This document shows, piece by piece, positions 14,301 to 23,500 of a stretch of DNA of 27,411 bases; the first letter of the stretch is position 1, and every line of letters starts with the position of its first letter. The notes beneath the pieces were generated by a model that saw nothing but the letters and a program-made list of their open reading frames with translations, made no database searches and was not told the DNA's origin. Made by a program: the position numbers and the translations under genes. Source of the DNA: a virus. The DNA lies in IMG/VR virus record IMGVR_UViG_3300006752_000170, positions 1-27,411 of that record. One strand, given 5' to 3'.

Positions 14301-15965
14301 ACCCCTCCAACTTTGATATTTGAAGGTGGTGGTGGACAGGGTGCTCAAGGTGCTGCTTCTATTAGTTCTTTAGGTAAAGTTACTAGTATCAATATTATTG
14401 ATGAAGGTGATTTTTATCAAACTTCTCCATACATCCTAATTGATGGTGGTGGTGGACAGGGTGCGAAGGCAATTGCCAATATTAATCAAGGTGTAATAAC
14501 AAGTATAGATATTCTTGACCAGGGTGGCGGTTATGTAAATCCTCCTAATATCATCTTCACAAAACTGATTAACTTGAAGAGGACTACAAAAGCCAGACAA
14601 TCATTTAACAGTGCCTTCCAATACCTTACTGGTCTTACTAAAGATATTGACGCATCTTCTGAAGAAATTTTTGTATCATCTACAGATGCATTTCCTGGTT
14701 CTGGTACATTCCTTCTCAATAATGAGATTGTTACATACACTGGAAAAACCAGAGGAAAGTTTACAGGTCTTACTAGAGGAACGAACTTTAATTATGACCA
14801 AAGGATAATTCTTGATACATCACAAGATGTTGCTGGCATTTCCAACTACAACTTTAATGTTGGTGATAGAGTTATTAGAAGGGTTGAAACTGCTAGTAGT
14901 AAAATTGCCAAGGTTTACGATTGGAGACCAAGCACTAGGGAATTATTTGTAACTTTTGAAGTTGACGAACTAGCATTTATTGATGCTGGTATTGCCTCTA
15001 CAGAAGACGCTATTGTTCAATTTAATGCTGGATTACCAGATAGTGCTGGAGGATCAGCACTTCCACATACAACAGAAGTTAGTATAGGTTCTCAAATCTT
15101 TAGATTGCAGTTGACTGGAATTACAGTTGCTCCTGATATCGACTTTGTTGACATTGCAGAGAACGATGGTGCTGGAGATGGTATTCCTGATTTGTCAAAT
15201 ACAGGAACGGATTACGAAAATCAAATTAGTTTGGACGGCGGAATCTACAATTCACTATATGGTATTGAAGAAACACAAGGTGGTACAAATACCACTCTAT
15301 TTGCTATTGGTGATAATATCCTAGATGCAACTCCATTCCCTGAGCAAAAATTCGCAACCGTTTCTACTGCGGGTGGATTATCCGAAGGTGTCGAACATTC
15401 GGCACAAGTTAAGATTACCTTAGATAAGACCGATGGAAACGGTCAAAATTATGGAGTGAATGAGATTGTCACGGGCGATCTTTCTGGAGTTACTGGAACA
15501 GTAGTTTCTTGGGATACCTCAACGGGCATATTGGTTGTTCAAAGTATTACACCATTTAATACAGGTAATGTTAATATTGGTGTTAATGGTTTCCTAAATG
15601 AATTTTCTGCTAAGAGTTCAATTGTTGATATCGTCGTACAAGAACCTGGTACAAACTATTCAGCACCACCAACTGTAGTTATTGAAAATGCTGGCGATAT
15701 TCAATCAACAGCGGTTGCAGTAATGACAGTAGCAGGTGACCAAGTTAGTTCTGTAACTATTAGTAATGGTGGATATGGTTATAAGCAGGAAATTACAACT
15801 AATATTTTACACCCAACAATTACATTTACTAATGACGCATCAGATACAACTGGTTCTGGTGCAGTAGCATATGCAATCTTGGGAGGAGAGAAAATAGCAG
15901 GTAGTGCTGGTGCTTCTTATCGCATTAAAAATATTGAATATCAGACGGTTGTACAAACCTCATAA
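11331..15965 (+). CDS. YHYH-domain virion structural protein with cupredoxin-like domains
   Basis: 1,544 residues; ATG 8 bases after the previous stop. Domains in order: N-terminal Gly-rich modules (GSGYDPEDPP, GRGYDP); cupredoxin-like A (nt 12349-12765) with His402 in GHPMQFST and Cys456, His459, Met462 in YYYCKNHRYM; a reelin-like jelly roll (12860-13290); a YHYH-type domain recognised by HPDGHSKILGMSFDGYPIYG (13309-13368) and EYPNGTYAYFLTED with PYCVGPTYFG (about 13960-14055), split by a third cupredoxin-like segment; three Gly-rich 40-residue repeats (14140-14560); an NNEIVTYTG module (14640-14850); and a final GTNYSAPP module. No enzyme signature is seen. It sits directly before gp8, so a baseplate role is likely. 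YHYH domains are of unknown function. Confidence 0.85.
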   Translation: MARTVPGSGAEIKPIFDKLFGVRAVEVINPGSGYDPEDPPRLTVTGCGTPSEECLLYPIIDGPSGKIVHVRVLSRGRGYDPLRLNIIPSAETTGVVDSFDINRIWQSHPNSLTSGTFQSDTDRLRIVSDNDPKPADIFSERSGGAGLIADRSFDQTFIYRGGKQVPFGQNRPFQKNKSLGIMANGTLLHTPEWGNALGNAPEGFELDTVYNDNPKNTDVYDGIIDNQTYYYQSSKLVEHFKTTHGVLDWGLHEVFTWYVKTELDNVLLTVSGIDEVLNPIEVGRTVLKIGDNSVSGEIAKIIRDDNNIITSVYVRQVTGVFTVEDRILGSTGFSFTVSAEPRAFPSGIFYIDFGEEAHEFGNFIPGVYYLSPENIQVQQNYVIIWNQDDPSNQVSAAFPLGHPMQFSTTQDGILNSGTLYYNSTGASGALGTDYENPFRSIFIMNADESNRIYYYCKNHRYMSGYAGHEGYMVLNNEIEDEEPENNYYIRDYYNEDIVILPDDIQTQYTGSLSSFQRITIEDSGSGTGSTGGFDIGRHIVFGRQSGNRQLRLYLDLRNVSTLTFEVIRGSDSNGGENPDGNAESLRVFFGGTAYGSSVLVAYNNSNFNTLNNVTISIPPDSRKENQLVYVYQFSNSGTNFDSYGLKSITYGGGEQDLSRHPDGHSKILGMSFDGYPIYGPYGYFGTNNSVVRASSSYRLKSGIEVDGARPEQVAAETVTYAVTVSNNKFLYDATSPSFLNLKRGKTYVFNQDDSSNDGNILLLSTAEDGWHPTSDVEDISNKVNLYEHPSITYTLNGSSVTYDNYVSGFTTATTRSLSIAMPSDSPRVLNSFSYANASYGVRTVQDGYAMGSLYQDYIYDETEGTLDEHNGVYISTPEYPNGTYAYFLTEDSSGNPTFPYCVGPTYFGTPLFEGDDVPDLATEVPTIAEGNVVLEDDGTVSYIQMTKTGDGYFSPAVAQIIGGEGSGATASPVVQSVTGLTLLNEGKSFATPPTLIFEGGGGQGAQGAASISSLGKVTSINIIDEGDFYQTSPYILIDGGGGQGAKAIANINQGVITSIDILDQGGGYVNPPNIIFTKLINLKRTTKARQSFNSAFQYLTGLTKDIDASSEEIFVSSTDAFPGSGTFLLNNEIVTYTGKTRGKFTGLTRGTNFNYDQRIILDTSQDVAGISNYNFNVGDRVIRRVETASSKIAKVYDWRPSTRELFVTFEVDELAFIDAGIASTEDAIVQFNAGLPDSAGGSALPHTTEVSIGSQIFRLQLTGITVAPDIDFVDIAENDGAGDGIPDLSNTGTDYENQISLDGGIYNSLYGIEETQGGTNTTLFAIGDNILDATPFPEQKFATVSTAGGLSEGVEHSAQVKITLDKTDGNGQNYGVNEIVTGDLSGVTGTVVSWDTSTGILVVQSITPFNTGNVNIGVNGFLNEFSAKSSIVDIVVQEPGTNYSAPPTVVIENAGDIQSTAVAVMTVAGDQVSSVTISNGGYGYKQEITTNILHPTITFTNDASDTTGSGAVAYAILGGEKIAGSAGASYRIKNIEYQTVVQTS
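12349..12765 (+). other. Cupredoxin-like domain A with His-Cys-His-Met
   Basis: The encoded segment runs from FPSGIFYIDFG through YVIIWNQDDPSN, GHPMQFSTTQDG and SGTLYYNSTG to IYYYCKNHRYMSG. The HP and C-x2-H-x2-M residues (His402, Cys456, His459, Met462) match in order those of the C-terminal domain of the preceding gene. Related domains with GHP..ST..DG and YYYC..H..M are known in marine phage virion proteins. Copper binding is inferred only. Confidence 0.6.
12860..13290 (+). other. Reelin-like jelly-roll domain, copy 2
   Basis: RHIVFGRQSGNRQLRLYLD, then STLTFEVIRGSDSNGGENPD, AESLRVFFGGTAYGSSV, NNVTISIPPDSRKENQLV and FDSYGLKSI match copy 1 at 5920-6400 in order and spacing. The pair shows that neighbouring giant proteins share domains. 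Confidence 0.55.
14281..14520 (+). repeat. 120-bp direct repeats (40-residue Gly-rich units)
   Basis: Two full units lie exactly 120 bases apart. ATGAAGGT occurs at 14281 and 14401, and a 20-base block GGTGGTGGTGGACAGGGTGC occurs at 14325-14344 and 14445-14464. A third partial unit begins near 14515 (DQGGGYVNPPNI). The encoded unit has the form E/Q-G-x-x-(Y/F)-x-x-x-P-x-(I/L)-x-x-(D/E)-G-G-G-G-Q-G-A. The identical block points to fairly recent duplication or recombination. Confidence 0.85.
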
Positions 15966-15968
15966 ATA
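15961..15968 (+). promoter_or_regulatory. T4-type late promoter box CATAAATA
   Basis: It matches the T4 late consensus at 7 of 8 positions. It overlaps the stop codon (TAA 15963-15965) of the YHYH gene and lies 30 bases before the gp8 ATG. A purine-rich GAGGAA at 15977-15982 could be part of the ribosome-binding region, but it is 16 bases from the ATG, farther than usual. Confidence 0.55.
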
Positions 15969-15998
15969 GACTAGTAGAGGAACGTATCCCCTTATCAA

Positions 15999-17531
15999 AT
16001 GGCAGCTTTACTTACTGATCAGTTTAGAATTTATTCCGCGAATAAATTTATCAAATCGCTTGAAGGTCCCGATGCTAACCAAAGCGATGCAGCTGCGGGT
16101 GAGGACAGAGACAGAGTGTACCTATTCATTGGTAGACCCCAATCTTGGGATAATGAAAATTCTCCCCCTCAAGCAGTAGATTCTTTTCAAGAATTCTCAA
16201 ATTCTTTCGATGACATGATTTCTCTGAAGCGAGTTCTTGCTTCAGACACAATTCAGGTTGTTAGAAGAATCGATTGGGTTTCTCCTGAAGAAACTACGGG
16301 TGGACTAGGTTTTACTTATGACATGTATCGTCATGACTATTCTCCTAGTAAGACAGCATCTTCTGGTGCCACCAAATTATATGATTCGGATTTCTATGTT
16401 GTAAATTCTCAATATCAAGTATATAAGTGCATTTATAACGGAACTTCCCCATCAGATCCTAACGGCAAACCCTCTACAGTTGAACCTACTGGTACTTCTA
16501 CATCTATTATTACTACTGGCGATGGATATCGTTGGAAGTATATGTACACTATTCCAGTTGCTTCAGTTCTTAAGTTCTTCTCGAACGATTACATGCCCGT
16601 CTTTGCAAATGACGCGGTAAGAACTAATGCTGTTGCTGGAGAAATTGATAGCGTTGTTATCAACTCTTCTGGTTCTGGATATAATAATGGAACTTATGAT
16701 AATGTTGCCATCAATGGTGATGGTGCTGGTGGTAGATTATCTATTGTTGTTGATGGTGGTAAGATTATTTCTTCTACCGTTACATCTGGCGGTACTGGAT
16801 ACACGTTCGGTAAAGTTAGTGTAGATAATATTACTGGTATTGGTACAGGTACTGGTGCTCAAATTGACGTTATTATTCCTCCCCCAGGTGGACATGGTGA
16901 GTCTCCATCGATTGAGTTGGGTGCTTTCAGGGTTATGATTAATGCCAAACTTTCATACGATGAAGGTGCTGGCGACTTCCCAATTGACAATGATTATCGT
17001 CGTATTGGTCTGATTACTAACCCATTAAAGTTCGGCACCGAAGAACTTATTGCAGACCTCACAGTGTCTGCAGCAAAAGCAGTTATCTTCTCTCCAACTT
17101 TCCAGGGAAATTATGCACCTGATGAAATTATCACTCAAAGTAGGGTTGTTGGTGGTCAAACTACAACTGCTCGCGGACGAGTAATTTCTTGGAATCCCAC
17201 AACCAAACTTCTGAAGTATTATCAGAACGCTGTTGATGGTATTTTCCCAGAAGTTACAGGTACACAAAACGAATTCGATGGTTCTAATGCCATCGCTGGT
17301 GCAACTTCAGGTGCAGCTGGGCAACCAGATGTAAATTTTCCTGCAGTTCCCAATACTTCTTCTAGAACTATTAACAATACCGAATATGATTTGGGTATGA
17401 AATTTAATAATGGATATGCTAAACCAGAAATTAAATCTGGGAGCGGTCAAGTTGTTTATATAGATAATAGAAGAGCAATTAGTCGTGCAAACGACCAAGT
17501 AGAAGACATCAAAATCGTAATCGAGTTCTAA
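15999..17531 (+). CDS. 8: Baseplate wedge subunit gp8 (T4 gp8 homologue), enlarged
   Basis: 510 residues against 334 in T4. Several blocks match T4 gp8 in order: FIGRPQSWDNENSPP (T4 FITFGRSEPW.NEN), VVRRIDWV (T4 VIPRRDWG), GDGYRWKYMYTIP (T4 GDGYVWEYLFEIP), NDYMPV (T4 NEYIVV), YRRIGLITNPL (T4 FRQISIITNPL; residues 339-343 are ITNPL) and the C-terminal VVYIDNRRAISRANDQ followed by EDIKIVIEF (T4 MIYMENRPPIIMAMDQTEEINILFTF in part). In T4, gp8 dimers form part of the baseplate wedge around gp7 and gp10, and this is expected here. Two stretches have no T4 counterpart: about residues 211-305 (SSGSGYNNG, SGGTGYTFG Gly-rich modules) and about 345-475 (DEIITQ..GRVISWNPTTKLL). The stop codon overlaps the next ATG. 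Confidence 0.92.
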   Translation: MAALLTDQFRIYSANKFIKSLEGPDANQSDAAAGEDRDRVYLFIGRPQSWDNENSPPQAVDSFQEFSNSFDDMISLKRVLASDTIQVVRRIDWVSPEETTGGLGFTYDMYRHDYSPSKTASSGATKLYDSDFYVVNSQYQVYKCIYNGTSPSDPNGKPSTVEPTGTSTSIITTGDGYRWKYMYTIPVASVLKFFSNDYMPVFANDAVRTNAVAGEIDSVVINSSGSGYNNGTYDNVAINGDGAGGRLSIVVDGGKIISSTVTSGGTGYTFGKVSVDNITGIGTGTGAQIDVIIPPPGGHGESPSIELGAFRVMINAKLSYDEGAGDFPIDNDYRRIGLITNPLKFGTEELIADLTVSAAKAVIFSPTFQGNYAPDEIITQSRVVGGQTTTARGRVISWNPTTKLLKYYQNAVDGIFPEVTGTQNEFDGSNAIAGATSGAAGQPDVNFPAVPNTSSRTINNTEYDLGMKFNNGYAKPEIKSGSGQVVYIDNRRAISRANDQVEDIKIVIEF

Positions 17532-20500
17532 TGGCACAAAATACAAATCTCAACGTCTCTCCTTATTACGACGACTTTGATAAGGATAAGAATTTCTATA
17601 GGGTATTGTTTCGTCCTGGATTTCCAATTCAGGCAAGAGAACTTACTACGATGCAAAGCGTCCTGCAAAGGCAGGTAGAGAGTGTAGGTCAGCATTTATT
17701 TAAAGATGGCGCAATGGTCATCCCAGGTCAAGTTGGTTATGACCTGAATGTTGATGCTATTATGCTCCAAGAGTCGTTTCTTGGTGCTAATGTTGAAGAT
17801 TATAGAACTCAACTAGCTGGAAAAATTATTGAAGGATTGACTTCTGGAATTAAAGCAAAAGTGCTTTATACTGTCTCAGAAACAGAATCCGAAAAGAATT
17901 ATATTACACTGTATGTAAAATATATCGAATCTGGTGGTGAAGGAAACACCCAGACAGTATTTTCAGATAATGAGCAGTTGGTCACCGATACAGAAATTAC
18001 TTTCGGTACTTCATTGATTGAGGTTGGATCGCCTTTTGCACAACTTCTTCCAACAAGCTCGATTCAGTCTGGTTCTGTTGCCTACGTCCAGGAAGGTGTA
18101 TACTTTATTAGGGGTTTCTTTGTAGACGTTCCCTATCAGTATATTCTTCTTGATCAGTATGGAACTACTCCTCAATACAGAATTGGTCTAGATATTTTAG
18201 AGTCTATTGTAACACCAGAAGATGATAGCAGTCTGAATGATAATGCAGCAGGAACTTCAAACTATGCTGCTCCTGGTTCTCATAGATTTAAAGTTAGCAC
18301 TAGATTAAGTAAGAAACTTCTTTCTGATGACGCAGACAAAGATTTCATCGAACTACTTCGTATCAATGGTAGTAATGTTGAAAACCTCGTAGATAGAAGT
18401 GCATATAATGAACTTGAAAGGACAATGGCCACCAGGACTTATGAAGAGTCTGGTGACTATACTGTCAACGATTTCCAAATTTTGATGAGAGAAAATTTGG
18501 ATGATGGATTTAATAATGGTGTCTATGATACTGGTGCGATTACTTCGGGTGGAAACGTAGCAGCAGAAAAATATTATTCAGTTGAAATTGGACCAGGTGC
18601 TGCATATGTAAAGGGATATAGAATTAAAACTTTATCTCCAACATATGTCGATCTCTTAAAACCAAGAGTTACTGATGCTAGGCAAAATGGTATCGTTCCT
18701 TTTGAATTGGGGAACTACAGTAATGTTGATAATATTTGGGGATTCCCAAACTTTACAGGTTCTTCTGTTAGCAACGCATATCAAACAGTAGAATTTAGAG
18801 ATAGTGCTACTGTTAATCCTGGTGTATCTGCTGGAAATATCATTGGTTATGGTCGATTCAATTCACTAGAATATTCTAGTGATACAGATCAAAACTTTGG
18901 TAATGCCAATGACAGGTACAAAGCAAATCTGTTTGATGTGCAGATGATTACCATTTTGCAACTTGCTTCTGAGGTTAATATTAACGAAGGTTCTTTGATC
19001 AGAGGTTCATCTTCTGGTGCAACAGGACTAGTTGTAGGTGCAGAATCGTCGGATGACCACATTCAAGTCTATCAAGTAAATGGTTCTTTCCAAGATGGTG
19101 AGATGACCACCATCGATGGTATCGCTCTAGATGTTATTGTTGATACTTACAAGTATCAGTATTCAGATGCAAGACAGATTGTTGGTAGAGATGAGTCAAC
19201 TCAACAAATTGAATTTACTGCAGATTTAATTTTAGAAGATGTCTACTCCATTAATGGTGCAACATTCACCTATGATGACGTTGATGGTGACGTATTAACT
19301 GTTGATACTCTTGTAGGTGGTACTGGTTACCCTGATACTGGTACTGCAATTGTCACAACTTCTTCTGGTTCGGGTACAGGGTTAACTTTAGATTTCACTG
19401 CATCCAGTGGAGTTATCACGTCAACTACTATTAATGTTCCTGGAACAGGATATTCTGTTGATGAAACTATTACTATTACAAACTCCAGATCTACTGGTGT
19501 TAATACATTAGGTGCTATTGCTACTGCAGGCACTGGATATACTGCTACTACTGGACTTGCAACAACTTCTTCTGGTTCTGGTACTGGTCTTATTGTTGAT
19601 ATTACTGCGGATGCTAATGGTGCGGTTCAAACAGTAGCAGTTAATTCTACAGCATTATCTGATGGTAGTGGATATGCAAATGCAGAATTAATTACGATTA
19701 CAAACGTAAATGCAACTGGAATCGATACTATTGACACTATCAGTGCTGCTGATGCCAGTAGAACAGAAGGAACATATACGATTACAGCATCCGATTACAC
19801 TACAGATGGTTCTGGTAGTGGTGCTACATTTACTATTGCTGTTGATGGTACAGGTGCAGCAACTATTGTTATTACTGACGACGGTACAGGATTTGCAGTA
19901 GATGAAACCTTTACAATTGTTGATGGAAACCTTGGCAGTGGCGGTGCAGCATCACTGACGTTTGATGTAGCGACAATTCATGGGAATGGATGTACGATTC
20001 CAGTGTCTGCCATCCATGGAAATGGAGGGACTGTAGATATTGCATCTGTTGGTACTCATCAGATTACAGGTCTTAATTCCAATTTTGGAGCAGATTTAAG
20101 ACCTGGCGATAGAATCTATTTTAGTGAGACAACATATGTTGATGTTGATAAAGTAAATCCAGCATCATTAATTACATCTTCAGATAACTTTATCTTTGAT
20201 AATGCAAATCAAATTGTCAATGTTACTCCTCCTTCAGTAAACTTCCCAACACCAGGAACATTCACTGCAGCAATTCGCTATCGCTCTACTCTCTTTGGTA
20301 ATGAAGAGACAACAGATCTTATTACTCAAATGCCAAAAGAGTATATCAGGTCTATTTCTGACGAATCTATGACTGTCAGAAGAACATTTGATTCACAGAC
20401 ACCTGCAGGCGATTCTGTTTCTATCACCTTGCCAGAAAACGAACAGTTCTCTGCAATTTCAGCAGTCAATTTCTCATTCACTGTATTGGGTAGTAGTAAT

Positions 20501-23500
20501 GCATCTTATCCTGTAGGTTCTCAGATACCACTTGCAACTAGCGATGCTGGTGCTTTTGGTTTCACCTCATTCACTTCTGCAGATAGAACAACTCTCCAAA
20601 TTGATAATTTAACTAATATATCGTCAATTAAAGTTACTGCAACTATCTCTAAAAATGTTGTGCAGAGAAAAACAAAATCTCCTCAAGAGATGTTTGTTTT
20701 AAAAGTCAATAAGACTATCGATAACTTAGATAAGCAAAATTATAATTTAACGTATTCCAACCTTTATGGTACTAGAATTCAAGATCAAGAAATTTCCTTA
20801 GGTCTTACAGATGCATATAAATTACATGCTGTTTATGAATCTTTAGACAACAACGATCCTGTAATTCCTTCAATCACTTTAGTTGAACCTAAGTTCTTTA
20901 AGACTGGTTCTGTTATTTCTGGCAAATCTTCTGGTGCAAGAGCTCGTGTAGTTGAATTTGATTCATCTACATTAAAACTTACTCTCGTTTATATTTCAGG
21001 TAAGTTTACTTTAGGGGAAACTGTTAATGGTGTTGATAGTAACGAAGATGCAGTTGTCGGAATTATTAATGATGCCGATGGTTCTGTTATTGATGGATCT
21101 AAAGAAGTAACTAATAGATATGCATTATCCCCATCTCAAACAGGATTTATGTATGATTGCTCCAGACTTATTCGTCTGAAAGGATTTGCACTTCCTATTA
21201 GAAAGTTAAAAATTGTTATTGATTACTATAGTCATTCTGCTACAGGTGATTATTTTGGTGGTCAGTCCTATCTGAACACCAGTTATAAAAACATTCCTTT
21301 CTTTGGATCTAAGTATCTTGCCGATTATCTAGATTTCCGTCCTGGAATTAAGAGTCTGTATAACGGTGATGGAACTGTAGCATCTCCTGCATTTGTAAAT
21401 TGTTCCACATTCGATTTCAAATCAAGAGTATTCAATGTTAGTGGTAATCCTACTGGAACCATTTTCGATATTCCTAAGTTGGATAGCGATTTCCGTTGTG
21501 ATTATGATTGGTATCTTTCTAGAATTGACAAATTGTTCTTGACTCCTGATGGAGACTTTCAGGTTATTAAGGGTAAGGATGCAGAAGAACCGATTTTCCC
21601 TGATGATATTGCCGAAGGTATGCTTTTAGCAACACTTCAGCACAAACCATATGGATTTGAACCTGATCAGGATGTTCTGATTACTCTTTCTGAGAACAAA
21701 CGATTTACCATGAGAGATATTGGTAAAATTGAAACTCGTTTAAATCAGGTCGAATACTACACCTCCCTTAATATGTTGGAGAGTAATACATTATCATTAG
21801 AACTTACTGATGCTGATGGATTTAATCGTTTGAAGAATGGATTCTTTGTAGATGACTTTACAGATCATTCTAAGTGTGAGATGTCAGACCCCGATTTTGC
21901 TAGTTCTCTAGATTTACAGGAAGGTTCGTGCCATCCTTCTCATTACACAACTAATGTCACAATGGAGGTTAATGAAGCATTATCTGCAAATTATCAAATT
22001 ACAGGACCACTAATTACTCTCCCCTACACAGAACTCAATATTATTGAGCAACCATATGCTTCTCGTGTTGAAAATGTCAACCCATTCAATGTATTTACAT
22101 ATATTGGAAGAATTGATTTGACACCAGCTTCAGATGATTGGGTAGATACTACCAGAATTCCTAGAAGAGTGACTAACATTGAAGGAGACTTTAATTCAAC
22201 AGCAGACAGATTAAATATCGACCAAAATGGATTTGCTCCTACTCAATGGAATTCTTGGAATACTACTTGGACTACAAGAAGGAGAAGAAGACGCACATGG
22301 CGTTCTGGACGACGCTCTGCGTGGGGAAGAGGTCGCGCAGTTATGCGTAGAACGAGGATTACTACCACACGAGGTCAAGTTAGGACTGGTATCAGAACTC
22401 AAGTTACTCCTAGAATTGATGAGCGTAGTTTAGGTGATTCCGTCGTCGCAAGAACAACAATTCCGTGGATTCGTTCCAGGAATGTACGACTTGATGTTGC
22501 AAGGATGAAGCCAAGAACTAAGTTCTTTGCATTCTTTGATGGTAAAAAGATTGATGATTACATCACACCAAAACTCATTGAATTGATTAAAGACCCTTCA
22601 GTTGATAACAGAACAAATTCTACTCCATTTGTTGTTGGTGAGACTGTAACTGGTCTTACTAGTGGTGCTAAGTTTGTTGTGGTGGCACCAAATGGTTTCT
22701 ATACCTATAGTCCATATGATGATTCAGAACTTCCGAGTTCGTATTCTTCTACAACTGCGCTTCTGAATGTTAATGTTTTGAGAGCGGCACAGCAATCAGC
22801 AGGTAAGTCTTATGGCAATTTCCAAGTAGGTGAAATTATCGAAGGTGAATCTGGGGCACGAGCAGTCATGGCAAACAGGAGATTGGTATCTGATAGAACT
22901 GGTAAATTTAGAGCATCATTCTTTATTCCTCCAGCAACACCTGATATCGCAGTGACTGGAGGTCCTGGAGAACCTGCACCTCCAATTTCAGACCCTGCTC
23001 CTCGTTGGGCAACTGGCACAAGAACAATTCGTCTGACTACTAATGAAACTGATAGTCGTTTAGCTGGTGCTGTAGATTCTGCTGCAGAAGCAGAATACCA
23101 AGCAACGGGCACATTGAATACTTTGCAAGAAAATGTTCTTGCTGTTCGTAATGCCGATATTGTTCGTGATACAGTAACTCAATCCAGAACTGTTCGTACT
23201 ACTCGTACTCGTCGTAGGCAAGTTGGTTGGTGGGATCCTCTTGCACAATCATTCTTGATTGAAGAAGAAGGTGGTGTATTTGTATCGTCTGTAGACATTT
23301 ATTTCAACACAAAGGATACTAATATTCCAATCTCTATGCAAATTAGAACTATGGAGAATGGTTATCCTACTGCAAATATCCTTCCATTCTCTGATGTTAC
23401 TATTGTTCCTGACGATATTCAAACTTCAGAAACAGGTGCTATTGCAACCAACTTTGTTTTCAGAGCACCTGTCTACATTCCACCATCAATTGAACATTGT

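Noticed and set aside
14281-14520. CRISPR-like array
   Set aside because: The 120-bp repeats are in frame, encode continuous Gly-rich protein and have no spacer-like unique segments.
15976-15995. Hairpin in the gp8 leader (GGA..TCC)
   Set aside because: The stem is only about three base pairs, too weak to call a regulatory structure.
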